Source: DAHUXD01 sp963736455
GTDB taxonomy: Bacteria > Acidobacteriota > Thermoanaerobaculia > UBA5066 > Gp7-AA6
Assembly (NCBI GenBank): GCA_963736455.1
Contig: CAVTON010000001.1
Location: 2,728,001 to 2,792,000 of the forward strand
Direction: 5' to 3'
DNA length: 64,000 bases
The notes beneath the pieces are model-generated. The model did no database searches, was not told the DNA's origin, and was given only the letters and a program-made list of their open reading frames with translations. Positions 1-7,288 of this stretch are shown here, piece after piece. Both the position numbers and the translations under genes were made by a program. Each line of letters begins with the position of its first letter. Position 1 is the stretch's first letter.

Positions 1-1722
1 GATCTCCCGGAACTCGAGCACGAGCTTCGGAAGCGACAGACCCTGCTCCGCGAGCTCGGCCAGGACCTCGAACCCGGTCGACGAGGACTTCGTCTTGGCC
101 GTCTTTTTCAGGACCGGATACTTGAGCTTCTCGAAGAGGATCTGGCCGAGCTTGACCGGGGAGTTGACGTTGAACTCTTCGCCCGCCTCCGCCCAGATCT
201 TCTGCTCGAGCGCGCGTAGCTCGCCCTCCATCCGCGTGGAAATTTCGTGGAGCAGGGCAGCGTCGATGGCGATGCCCGCGAGCTCCATCCGGGCGAGCAC
301 AGGAGTCAGCGGGCGTTCGATCTCCCGGTAGAGCTTCTCGAGGGCCGGCCGCGCCGAGAGCTCCGCCGCGAGCTGCGGCGCGAGTCCGGCCGCCGCGGAG
401 GCCCTTTCGGCGAGCCAGCGATCCGCGTTGGCGATCTCGTATGGGCCGGGCAGCGCGCACGCGGAGACGCCGGCTTCCTTGTCCGCAATGAGGCGCTGCC
501 CGAGCCGCTGAAACGCCATCGGCTCGAGCTCGGCGCTCGAAACGCCCGGACCGAGGACGTACTGGGCGAGGCAGACGTCGAAGAGCTCCGCGCGAACCGC
601 GCTTCCGAACCGCGCGAGGAGCGCGTCGAGCGGCTTGGCGTCGCCGATCGCGAGGGCGCCCCCGGCGGCCTCGAGGCTCGGCCAGCGCGCGGCGATCGAC
701 GAGGCGCTCTCCTCGGCGATCCACGTCCGATTCGCGGAGCTGACGGCGAGCAGGACCTCCTCGCCGCGGGTCAGCAGCGCGACGCCCACCGGGCTCTCGA
801 GCTTCGGGAACGGCTTTCCGGCGGCGATGCGCTCGGAGGTCAGCTCCGGCGTCACGGCGGCGTCCCCCTGAATCTCCGCCGCGAGCGAATGAAACTCGAG
901 ACGCACGAAGAGTTCCTTCAGGCGTCCGTAATCCGGCTCCGACCGGCCGAGGGCCACCGGATCGAAGGCGACCGGAAGGTCGATGGGGATCTCGACCAGA
1001 CGGCGCGAGAGCAGGGCGTCGTCGCGATGCTCGCGCAGGCTGTCTCCGGCCTTGCCCTTGATCTCGCCGGCGTGATCGAGAAGCGCCGGGAGGCTCCCAT
1101 ATTGGGAGATCCACTTCTTGGCCGTGACGGGCCCGACTCCGGGAACGCCCGGGATGTTGTCCACGCTGTCGCCCATCAGGGCGAGCACGTCCGCGACCTG
1201 GCCCGGAGGAACGCCGAAGAAGGCGGCCACGCCCGAGTCGTCGAGGAAGACCTCCTTGCCGGTGTGAAAGACCCGGATCCGCTCTCCCGAGACGAGCTGC
1301 AGCATGTCCTTGTCGGCGGTCACGATGACGACGTTGAATCCCGCGGCTTCGGCCTTCTTCGCGAGCGTGCCGATGACGTCGTCCGCCTCGTAGCCCGGAA
1401 GCTCCAGCACGGGAATCCGATATGCCGCGAGCGCCTCGCGAATCTCCGGCAGCTGGACGGCCAGGTCGTCGGCCATCGGCGGGCGGTTGGCCTTGTAGGC
1501 GGCGAAATCCTCGTGGCGCCGGGTCCGGTGCGGACCGTCCCAGGCGGCGGCGAGCAGGTCGGGACTGTGCTCGCGAAGCATTTTGCGGAGCATCGTCACG
1601 AACCCGTAGACGGCGTTGGTCGGCCGGCCCGCCGAGGTCGAAAGGCGCTGGATCGCGTGGAAAGCGCGATGGATGTTGGACATGGAGTCCACGAGGTAGA
1701 GAGTCCGGCGAGGTTCGGGCAT
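1..1722 (-). CDS. polA: DNA polymerase I, N-terminal part (cut by window edge)
   Basis: The first 574 codons of DNA polymerase I are visible; the 3' end lies beyond base 1. The N-terminal ~300 residues form the 5'-3' exonuclease (flap nuclease) domain that removes RNA primers. It begins MPEPRRTLYLVDSMSNIHRA and contains the metal-site run PGYEADDVIGTLAKKAE and the helix-hairpin-helix GDSVDNIPGVPGVGPVTAKK. The following ~180 residues occupy the 3'-5' exonuclease position, but no DxE (Exo I) motif is seen there, so proofreading is probably lost, as in Taq and B. subtilis Pol I. The last visible part (residues ~480-574) is the start of the polymerase domain; the catalytic motifs A-C are outside the window. 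The ATG at 1722 begins the conserved domain directly. The gene is separated from hutI by a 312-bp gap that holds a terminator. Confidence 0.93.
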   Translation of the reverse strand, partial: MPEPRRTLYLVDSMSNIHRAFHAIQRLSTSAGRPTNAVYGFVTMLRKMLREHSPDLLAAAWDGPHRTRRHEDFAAYKANRPPMADDLAVQLPEIREALAAYRIPVLELPGYEADDVIGTLAKKAEAAGFNVVIVTADKDMLQLVSGERIRVFHTGKEVFLDDSGVAAFFGVPPGQVADVLALMGDSVDNIPGVPGVGPVTAKKWISQYGSLPALLDHAGEIKGKAGDSLREHRDDALLSRRLVEIPIDLPVAFDPVALGRSEPDYGRLKELFVRLEFHSLAAEIQGDAAVTPELTSERIAAGKPFPKLESPVGVALLTRGEEVLLAVSSANRTWIAEESASSIAARWPSLEAAGGALAIGDAKPLDALLARFGSAVRAELFDVCLAQYVLGPGVSSAELEPMAFQRLGQRLIADKEAGVSACALPGPYEIANADRWLAERASAAAGLAPQLAAELSARPALEKLYREIERPLTPVLARMELAGIAIDAALLHEISTRMEGELRALEQKIWAEAGEEFNVNSPVKLGQILFEKLKYPVLKKTAKTKSSSTGFEVLAELAEQGLSLPKLVLEFREI

Positions 1723-1890
1723 CGGATCCGGATTCTATGGTGCCGACACCGGACCGGCCGGCGATGCACAGGATCGTGTAACGACGCGCCTTTCGTCCTC
1801 CTTCGCCGCCTCCGCAGCGGACATGGCGAGCGGCGCGGCGGGAGGGAAGTGGAGAGCGCTCAGCCGGTTGCCGGGAGTCGGGAGGGGCGC

Positions 1891-1930
1891 AAAAACAAAA
1901 TCGCGCGACCCGTCTTCGGTGTCGCGCGAT
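1891..1930 (-). terminator. Rho-independent terminator downstream of the hutI-cyclodeaminase unit
   Basis: On the minus strand a perfect 10-bp stem (ATCGCGCGAC / GTCGCGCGAT, 1900-1909 with 1921-1930) with an 11-nt loop is followed by TTTTGTTTTTG. It lies 105 bp after the cyclodeaminase stop and before polA, so it ends the hut transcript. I see nothing else recognisable in 1723-2034; the polA promoter must lie in 1723-1890, but no clear -35/-10 pair is visible. Confidence 0.85.
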
Positions 1931-2034
1931 TCAATATAGCCAGACTAACAAACGGGCACGAGGCTGTCAAGGAAATCTTTCCAACCGTTCGGCTTTGGCT
2001 TAAGAGACTTCGGTTCAGAGGGATAGCCGGGGAA

Positions 2035-2664
2035 CTAGAAGCGTTTTCGGACGAGCGCGACGACCTGGGAGCGCACGCGCTGCGATTCCTCCTGAAGCAC
2101 GGCCGTCTCGCGCTGCATCTCGGCGACGCAGGCGGGATCGCCGATTCCCGAGAGATTGATCCCGACGTTCAGAAGCGCGCCTTCGAGGCAGGCGTCGAGG
2201 AGGAGAGCCGCCGCCCCGACGTCGGAAGCGGCATTGGGGTTGCCCTTCTCGACGAGGTCGGGCAGCGCCCCGAGCAGGCGCACCGCCGTTCGAGCGGTCC
2301 GCATGGGCACTTCGGCGGCATGGCGGTTGGCGAGAGAAATCCGGTGCGACCGGGCGGTCCTTTGTTCGTCCGTGTCCTTCGGGAGACGGCGCGCGGCGAC
2401 GACCTCGTCGTAGGCCTCCGAATCTTCGGCCGCGAGGGCGACGAACTCGCCGCGGGCGAGCCCCGCGGCCTCTCCGATGGACCGCATTGCGTCGTGCGAG
2501 GCGGCATATTTTTCCCTGGAAAGCGTCACCGCCGAGACCATCTCGGCCAGTGCCGCGGCCATCGCGCCCGCCACCGCCGCGGCCGTCCCTCCTCCGGGTG
2601 TCGGGGCGTCCGAGGAGAGCTCGCCGAGGAATCGCTCGAGAGTGTGCGCGGAAAAGTCCGTCAT
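2035..2664 (-). CDS. Formimidoyltetrahydrofolate cyclodeaminase family protein (FTCD_C)
   Basis: This 209-aa all-helical protein matches the cyclodeaminase domain (FTCD_C, FchA-like). That domain converts 5-formimidoyl-THF to 5,10-methenyl-THF with release of ammonia, the step that recovers the one-carbon unit in histidine breakdown. Family features include the N-terminal FLGELSSDAPTPGGGTAAA glycine-rich segment and the GNPNAASDVGAAALLL segment near residue 150. The ATG at 2664 overlaps the hutI stop as ATGA, which implies translational coupling. An upstream in-frame extension exists but runs through hutI in another frame. No formiminotransferase half is fused or adjacent, so the partner enzyme is elsewhere or a free-standing cyclodeaminase route is used. 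FchA of one-carbon (serine) metabolism has the same fold, but pairing with hutI favours histidine catabolism. Confidence 0.88.
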   Translation of the reverse strand: MTDFSAHTLERFLGELSSDAPTPGGGTAAAVAGAMAAALAEMVSAVTLSREKYAASHDAMRSIGEAAGLARGEFVALAAEDSEAYDEVVAARRLPKDTDEQRTARSHRISLANRHAAEVPMRTARTAVRLLGALPDLVEKGNPNAASDVGAAALLLDACLEGALLNVGINLSGIGDPACVAEMQRETAVLQEESQRVRSQVVALVRKRF

Positions 2665-3920
2665 GGCCGGCTGCTCCAAGCCACACGGCCGCCGACCACG
2701 ACGGTCGCGACCATGTTGACGCCCCAATGATAGATGAGGTGCCGGTCGTCCGGGGCGTCGAGCACCGCGAGGTCGGCTCGCTTTCCCGCTTCGAGCGAAC
2801 CGATCTCCCCGGCAAGGCCGACCGACGCGGCGGCGTTCAACGTCATGGCGGTCAGGGTCTCTTCGACCGAAAGCCCGGAATCGAGACACGCGTGCGCCGC
2901 GACGGCCGGGAGCGACTCGGTGTGGCAGGTCCCCGGGTTCGCGTCGGAGGCGACCGCGACCGGCACGCCCGCGGCGATCAGGTCGCGCGCCGGCGCGCGC
3001 CTCGCGCGCATCCACCACGCCGTGCCGGGCAGGACGACGGCGATCGTGCCGGCCCGCGCGAGAGCGGCGATCTCCTCGGCGCCGATGAAGAGCAGGTGAT
3101 CGGCCGTCGCCGCGCCGAGCTCGGCGGCGAGCATCGCCCCGCCCGAGCGGGCGAGCTCGTCGGCGTGGACACGCAGGCCCAGACCCGCGCGCCGCGCCGC
3201 TTCCAGGATGTGCCGCGACTCCGCGACGGTGAAGACGCCGTCCTCGCAGAAGACGTCGGCGTACAGGGCGAGCCGCTCGCGCGCGACGTACGGCACGATC
3301 TCCTCGGCCACGATCCGAACCCACTCGCCGCGATCCGCCCCGTACTCGGGAGGAACCTCGTGGGCGGCGAGCAGGGTCGGGACGAGGCGCGGCAATCCGG
3401 GCCTTCCCGAAAGGTCCCGGAGGAGCTCCAGCGCCCGGATCTCGTCGCGCACCGTCAGCCCATAACCGGACTTCGCCTCGGCCGTCGTCGTGCCGTGCGC
3501 GAGCATCGCGCCGAGCCGGCGCTCGACCGCGGCGCGCAGCTCGACGTCGGTTCCGGCGCGCGTCGCGCGGACGGTGGCATGGATGCCGCCTCCTTCGGCC
3601 GCGATCGACGCATAGCTCTCGCCCGCGAGGCGCCTCCCGATCTCGACGCCGCGGTCGCCGAGCCAGACGGGATGCGTGTGCGCATCCACGAGCCCGGGGA
3701 TCACGGCGCGGCCGCCGGCATCGATCGTGACATCGGCCTTGCGGGGGCCGATCCCGCGGTAGTCGCTCTCGGAGCCGACGAACGTCAGGCGGCCGTCTTC
3801 CGCGCGAATGGCCGCGTCGGCGATCCGGAGGATCTCGCCCTGCTCCCTGCCCGCGCGCGCGGCGGAGCCGAGCGGCGTCGCGAGACACCCGATGTTGCGA
3901 ATTTCGAGGGTGCTGGACAT
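2661..3920 (-). CDS. hutI: Imidazolonepropionase
   Basis: HutI hydrolyses 4-imidazolone-5-propionate to N-formimino-L-glutamate, the third step of histidine degradation, in the cytoplasm. The 419-aa protein has the amidohydrolase metal ligands HTH in VDAHTHPVWLGD, the conserved TTTAEAKSGYGL and AAHEVP, the HADE motif, and SDANPGTCHTES near the C terminus. I chose the ATG at 3920 (MSSTLEIRNIG). A longer reading frame continues to 4010, but its extra 30 residues are encoded by an interspersed palindromic repeat and look non-coding. The 3' end overlaps the cyclodeaminase by 4 bp. Other hut genes (hutH, hutU, hutG) are not in the window. Confidence 0.93.
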   Translation of the reverse strand: MSSTLEIRNIGCLATPLGSAARAGREQGEILRIADAAIRAEDGRLTFVGSESDYRGIGPRKADVTIDAGGRAVIPGLVDAHTHPVWLGDRGVEIGRRLAGESYASIAAEGGGIHATVRATRAGTDVELRAAVERRLGAMLAHGTTTAEAKSGYGLTVRDEIRALELLRDLSGRPGLPRLVPTLLAAHEVPPEYGADRGEWVRIVAEEIVPYVARERLALYADVFCEDGVFTVAESRHILEAARRAGLGLRVHADELARSGGAMLAAELGAATADHLLFIGAEEIAALARAGTIAVVLPGTAWWMRARRAPARDLIAAGVPVAVASDANPGTCHTESLPAVAAHACLDSGLSVEETLTAMTLNAAASVGLAGEIGSLEAGKRADLAVLDAPDDRHLIYHWGVNMVATVVVGGRVAWSSRP

Positions 3921-3944
3921 CTGTCGTCCCGAGACTATCCGCTG

Positions 3945-4099
3945 GTCATCCCGAGCGAAGCGAGGGACCCCTTTCTCGAGGGTGCTCACTCTGTCATCCC
4001 GAGGGCTCACTTTGTCATCCCGAGCGAAGCGAGGGATCCCTTTCGAGTGTCTAAGCGGCTAAGAAAGGGATCCCTCGGGGCTTCGCCCCTCGGGATGAC
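3945..4099. repeat. GTCATCCCGAG-type interspersed palindromic repeats
   Basis: Three direct copies of GTCATCCCGAG start at about 3945, 3993 and 4014, two of them continuing as CGAAGCGAGGGAYCCCTTTC. A fourth copy is inverted and ends in CTCGGGATGAC at 4099. The last direct copy (4014-4043) and the inverted one (4063-4099) can fold into a long hairpin. This is the familiar class of non-coding dispersed repeats found between operons in many high-GC genomes. It separates divIVA from hutI and may act as a transcription barrier or attenuator. Confidence 0.85.
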
Positions 4100-4126
4100 C
4101 GGCGATGGCGCGATGCGCTTCGCCGG

Positions 4127-4645
4127 TCACCCGGCCGTCTCTTCCTTGTCGGCCTTGCGCGTCAGGTAGGACAGCGGCCGTTCTTTGTCGTCCTCGTCGC
4201 GGTCGAAGTCGAGGACCTGCTGGAAGAGCTCGACCATTTTCTGGAGCTGAAGGCGGAAGTTGGTGCGCTGCATCTTCAGCTCGTGGATCCCCTTCTCGAT
4301 CTCGGCCGCCCGTGCGAGCGCGCTGTGAGTCAGCTTCTCGGCGGAGCCCTGAGCCTCGCGCACGATGAGCTCGGCCTCCTTGTGGGCCGCCTTGCGGATG
4401 TCCTCCGAGGACTGGTGGGCGGAGATCAGCGTCTGCTTGAGGATCCGCTCCCGCTCGCGGTGCTCCTCGTTTTCCTGCTCGAGACTCCGCAGGCGTGTGT
4501 CCAGATCCGCGTTCTCGCGGGCGAGCGCCTCCATGTCCTCGGCGGCATCGACCAGGAACTGCTGGACTTCGAGCGGGTCGTAGCCCTTCCATTTTCGGGA
4601 GAACTCGCGCTTCTGAATCTCGAGCGGCGACATCCGTGGACGCAT
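4127..4645 (-). CDS. divIVA: DivIVA-domain coiled-coil protein
   Basis: This 172-aa protein begins with a DivIVA-type N terminus (SPLEIQKREFSRKWKGYDPL, then EVQQFL). It continues as an almost uninterrupted coiled coil rich in E, R and L to about residue 160. DivIVA proteins sense negative membrane curvature and recruit partners at septa and poles. The ATG at 4645 is chosen because GGAGG sits 5-6 nt upstream; a second Met four codons in (4633) is possible. It is the last gene of a minus-strand run with yggT and yggS. The same grouping (ylmE, ylmG, divIVA) is well known from Gram-positive bacteria, which supports a role in division or growth-site organisation. Confidence 0.85.
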   Translation of the reverse strand: MRPRMSPLEIQKREFSRKWKGYDPLEVQQFLVDAAEDMEALARENADLDTRLRSLEQENEEHRERERILKQTLISAHQSSEDIRKAAHKEAELIVREAQGSAEKLTHSALARAAEIEKGIHELKMQRTNFRLQLQKMVELFQQVLDFDRDEDDKERPLSYLTRKADKEETAG

Positions 4646-4659
4646 GGAAACCTCCGTGG

Positions 4660-4947
4660 TCAAACGCCGAGAGCGAGGCGGCGCAGGAAGCTCATCAACA
4701 GATAGAGGATGGCCAGAACGAACAGCGGGGAGAGATCGATTCCTCCCATCCGCGACGGCGGCACGATTCGCCGAAAGGGCCGGAAGAGCGGTTCGGTGAT
4801 TCCCCACAGGAAACGGACGATCGGATTCCGCGGGTCCGGGTTCACCCAGGAGATGAGCGCCGCGATGATGACGATCCACCACAGGCCCTGGAGTATCCAG
4901 ACGAGGGTTTCCAGGATCGCGGCGCCCGCAGAGCCTCCGACGCTCAT
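4660..4947 (-). CDS. YggT/YlmG family membrane protein
   Basis: This 95-aa integral membrane protein has two hydrophobic segments (roughly residues 9-33 and 70-92). Between them lies the family signature region WVNPDPRNPIVRFLWGITEP followed by LFRPFRRIVPP. YggT/YlmG proteins are implicated in division, nucleoid organisation and, in plastids, cytochrome assembly; no enzymatic activity is established. Its start overlaps the stop of the YggS gene (ATGA, 4944-4947) and divIVA follows 14 bp after its stop, so the three genes should be co-transcribed. Confidence 0.88.
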   Translation of the reverse strand: MSVGGSAGAAILETLVWILQGLWWIVIIAALISWVNPDPRNPIVRFLWGITEPLFRPFRRIVPPSRMGGIDLSPLFVLAILYLLMSFLRRLALGV

Positions 4948-5663
4948 GCGGCCTCTCTCGGCCCGAAGAGCGCCGTGCCGACTCGCACCTCGGTCGACCC
5001 CTCCTCGACGGCGATCGCGTAGTCGTGGCTCATTCCCATCGAGATCTCGGGCAGGGGACGCCCGAATCGCGAGGCGAGGTCATCGCGCAGGGCGGCGAGG
5101 CGCCGGAAATGGGGGCGGGACTTTTCGGGATCCTCGTCGAAAGGCGGCACGGCCATGACCCCGCGCGCTTCGAGATGCGGACAGGCGAGCACGGCCTCGA
5201 GGAGCATCGGCGCGCGCTCCGGCCGCACGCCGGATTTCGAAGCTTCCGCGCCGAGGTTGATCTCGAGCAGGACGGGCAGGACGCGGCCTCCCCCTTCCTC
5301 GGCGAGAAGACCCTCCAGCCGGAGCGCAAGTCGTTCCCTGTCCAGACTTTCCACCGCTGAGAACCATTGTAGCGCCGACTTTGCCTTGTTCGTCTGCAAA
5401 GGTCCGATCAGCCGCCAGACGAGCCCCTCGAACCCGGGGCCGAGAGCCGCGATCTTGCCCGAGCCCTCCTGAACCCGGTTCTCGCCGAAGAGCGTGAGAC
5501 TCGAGCGGGCGGCATGGCGGACGGTTTCGACGCCATGGCCCTTCGTGACCGCCATCAGCGCGACGTCCTCGGGCCGCCGGCCGGAACGCGAGGCCGCTTC
5601 GGCGATCGCTTCGAGGATGCGCGTGCGCCGACGCGCGATCTCCTCGAGCGCGACGGCGGTCAT
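4944..5663 (-). CDS. yggS: YggS/PLPBP family pyridoxal-phosphate homeostasis protein
   Basis: This 239-aa protein has the alanine-racemase N-terminal TIM-barrel fold that carries PLP without racemase activity. The PLP lysine is in LMAVTKGHG (about residue 40). Other family motifs are FGENRVQEG, the LIGPLQTNKAK segment (usually WHxIGxLQxNK, here WRLIGPLQ) and the phosphate-binding end ISMGMSHDYAIAVEEGST. The family buffers free PLP and affects amino-acid balance. It is tightly coupled at both ends by ATGA overlaps, with the RNase HI gene upstream and yggT downstream. It is the equivalent of ylmE in ylm-divIVA clusters. Confidence 0.92.
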   Translation of the reverse strand: MTAVALEEIARRRTRILEAIAEAASRSGRRPEDVALMAVTKGHGVETVRHAARSSLTLFGENRVQEGSGKIAALGPGFEGLVWRLIGPLQTNKAKSALQWFSAVESLDRERLALRLEGLLAEEGGGRVLPVLLEINLGAEASKSGVRPERAPMLLEAVLACPHLEARGVMAVPPFDEDPEKSRPHFRRLAALRDDLASRFGRPLPEISMGMSHDYAIAVEEGSTEVRVGTALFGPREAA

Positions 5664-6097
5664 TCCTCGCGGACGAACCGCTCGCCGCCGAGCGCCCGCT
5701 CGCTCCCGTCGGCCCCGAGATTGGCCAGACGGTCCGCCTTCTTGTTGTCCGCGCGGGGAACGTGCGAGATGGAGAAGCGCCGGAAGCTCTTCGCGCGCTC
5801 GAACGCCTCGGCGTGGAGCGGCTGGAGGTGCTTCGCCTTGACGCGAAACCGGCCGAGCATCTGCTGGACGAGCAGGAGGCTGTCGGAAGCGATCGAGACG
5901 TCGGAGGCGTCGCGCTCGCGGGCGCGTTTCAGGGCGAGCAGGAGCGCCCGGTATTCGGCGACGTTGTTGGTGGCATGCCCGAGGGCCTCGAAGTGCTCCT
6001 CGGCGGGCAGGTCCCCCTCGGCCGAGACGTAGACGCCGGCGCCGGCCGGCCCCGGGTTGCCTCGCGCCGCGCCATCGATGAAGGCTCGAAAGCGCAT
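5660..6097 (-). CDS. RNase HI family protein
   Basis: This 145-aa single-domain protein of the RNase HI fold cleaves RNA in RNA-DNA hybrids. The catalytic carboxylates are visible as D8 (FIDGAARGNPGPAGAG), E48 (NNVAEYRALLLAL), D72 (IASDSLLLVQQ) and D122 (DNKKADRLAN). Spacing and motifs resemble the compact RnhA-like subgroup lacking the basic protrusion of E. coli RNase HI. The start is 8 bp from the upstream zinc-ribbon gene and the stop overlaps yggS by 4 bp, so it belongs to the same operon. Confidence 0.9.
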   Translation of the reverse strand: MRFRAFIDGAARGNPGPAGAGVYVSAEGDLPAEEHFEALGHATNNVAEYRALLLALKRARERDASDVSIASDSLLLVQQMLGRFRVKAKHLQPLHAEAFERAKSFRRFSISHVPRADNKKADRLANLGADGSERALGGERFVREE

Positions 6098-6104
6098 GGT
6101 CGGG

Positions 6105-6818
6105 TCAGGAGTTGGCGGGGTCGTAGTAGAGGATGCGCTTGCAGGAGTCGCAGTAGATGATCTCGCGGCCCTGCTTGAGGGACTGCATGGCGGCGGGCCG
6201 GATCTTCACGTGGCAGGCCGAGCAGGAGCCGGCCGCCACCCCGGCGACGGCGAGGCCGTGTTTCTTGTCGATCAAGCGGTGGAACTCCGCACGGTCGCGC
6301 GGCGGGACCTGCGCCTCGAGCCTGGCGATCTCTTCGCGGGCGCCGGCGAGCTGCTCGTTGATCGTGCGCTGCTCGGCGCGCCAGTCCTTCAATCGCTCTT
6401 CGTGCTGCTCGGTCTCGGCCGGAAGCGTCTTCTCGCGCTCCTTCAGCTCGGCGTGCGCCTTCTCGATCTCCTCCTCGAGCTCGAGGAAACGGTCCTCGGT
6501 CGAACGGATGAGCTTGTCGACGCCGTCGATCTCGTTCAGCGCCGCCGAGTACTCCCGGGAGGACTGAACGCTGCGCAGCTGCGACTGGTACTTCTTCTGC
6601 TTTTCCTTCAGGTCCGCGAGCTCCCCGTCAGCCTTTCGCCTCTCGAGCTCGGCCTCGGTCAGCCGGCTCTTCAGGGCGGCGACGGCCTGGACCTTCTCCT
6701 GGAATTCGCGGTCGACCTCGACGAGGTCTTCGGGCACGGTGTCCCGCCGCCGTTCGCCGTCCTGGACGAACCGGATCCGCTTCTGCAGCTGATACAGCTG
6801 CTCGAGCAGATCGGTCAT
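6105..6818 (-). CDS. C4-type zinc-ribbon, coiled-coil protein (CdsZ/CT398-like)
   Basis: This 237-aa protein consists of a long helical hairpin coiled coil (residues ~1-180) followed by a zinc ribbon made by CSACHVK and YCDSCKRILYY. This is the architecture of the zf-RING_7/CT398 family found next to RNase HI and Nif3-like genes; the precise function is unsettled. The ATG at 6818 (MTDLLEQLYQL) is preceded by GGGAG. A longer frame to 6941 crosses a terminator and reaches the tRNA, so it is rejected. It is the first gene of the six-gene minus-strand run down to divIVA. Confidence 0.82.
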   Translation of the reverse strand: MTDLLEQLYQLQKRIRFVQDGERRRDTVPEDLVEVDREFQEKVQAVAALKSRLTEAELERRKADGELADLKEKQKKYQSQLRSVQSSREYSAALNEIDGVDKLIRSTEDRFLELEEEIEKAHAELKEREKTLPAETEQHEERLKDWRAEQRTINEQLAGAREEIARLEAQVPPRDRAEFHRLIDKKHGLAVAGVAAGSCSACHVKIRPAAMQSLKQGREIIYCDSCKRILYYDPANS

Positions 6819-6833
6819 GCCGGGCTCCCGGGC

Positions 6834-6867
6834 ATAAAAAAGGGTGTTCCGGTTGAGGAACACCCTT
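6834..6867 (-). terminator. Terminator of the CAT-anticodon tRNA
   Basis: On the minus strand an 11-bp perfect stem (AAGGGTGTTCC / GGAACACCCTT, loop 6 nt) is followed by six T residues. It lies about 60 bp after the tRNA 3' end and 16 bp before the zinc-ribbon ORF. It should end the tRNA transcript, and any read-through would feed the downstream operon. Confidence 0.85.
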
Positions 6868-6929
6868 GGTCGAACGACGCTTTGTACTTTCGGTCTCGGT
6901 TCAGGAGCCTCAAAATCTCTTCCCTCGTC

Positions 6930-7006
6930 TGGTGGGTCCACCCGGATTCGAACCGGGGTCTGACCGGTTATGAGCCGGTGGCTCTGGACCGCTGAGCTAT
7001 GGACCC
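6930..7006 (-). tRNA. tRNA with CAT anticodon (elongator Met or lysidine-type Ile2)
   Basis: A 77-nt cloverleaf with encoded CCA. The acceptor stem is GGGTCCA/TGGACCC, the D arm TAGCTCAG, the anticodon stem ACCGG/CCGGT with loop CTCATAA (anticodon CAT), and the T arm CCCGG-TTCGAAT-CCGGG. It lacks the C1-A72 mismatch and other initiator features, so it is an elongator methionine tRNA or the Ile2 tRNA that TilS modifies. Sequence alone does not let me choose with confidence. Confidence 0.93.
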
Positions 7007-7011
7007 CAATG

Positions 7012-7039
7012 AATATAACAAACGGGGTCCCGTTGCCAA
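7012..7039 (-). promoter_or_regulatory. Sigma-70-type promoter of the CAT tRNA
   Basis: On the minus strand TTGGCA (7034-7039), a 16-bp spacer and TATATT (7012-7017) lie directly upstream of the tRNA. A start 6-8 nt past the -10 would coincide with the mature 5' nucleotide at 7006. Confidence 0.7.
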
Positions 7040-7189
7040 GTCGTCCAGGGCGAACGCGGGAAATACGTGGCTGCCACGCCGGGTACGCGGCGCCGTGACG
7101 AAGCTCGGAAGACTGGCCCGCAAGTCCTGCGGCGCTTCGAGTCGCCTGCGGAAAGCAGCAGCCCGCCAGTCGGGCCTGCGCGCTTCGAT

Positions 7190-7280
7190 GGGGTCAGGTC
7201 TTCGGTTTTCGGAGCTCTTTCTCCGGTGCGGCGAAACCCATCTCGCGTCGTCGCTCCGAAAACGCGAGAGACCTGACCCC
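7190..7280. mobile_element. MITE-like palindromic element ending in GGGGTCAGGTCT / AGACCTGACCCC
   Basis: A 91-bp element with 12-bp perfect terminal inverted repeats (7190-7201 and 7269-7280). The arms continue inward as a second inverted repeat (TTTTCGGAGC near 7206-7215 and GCTCCGAAAA near 7254-7263), so almost the whole element folds on itself. The AGACCTGACCCC terminus is a type I associate with non-autonomous elements near IS200-like Y1 (REP-associated) transposases. That link is from memory, not from this window, and no transposase is present. It lies 8 bp after the rpoD stop and may serve as its 3' hairpin. Confidence 0.7.
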
Positions 7281-7288
7281 GGGCGCGG

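Noticed and set aside
3921..4010. N-terminal extension of HutI to ATG 4010
   Set aside because: The extra 30 residues are encoded by the interspersed repeat, and HutI family proteins start near MSSTLEIRNIG.
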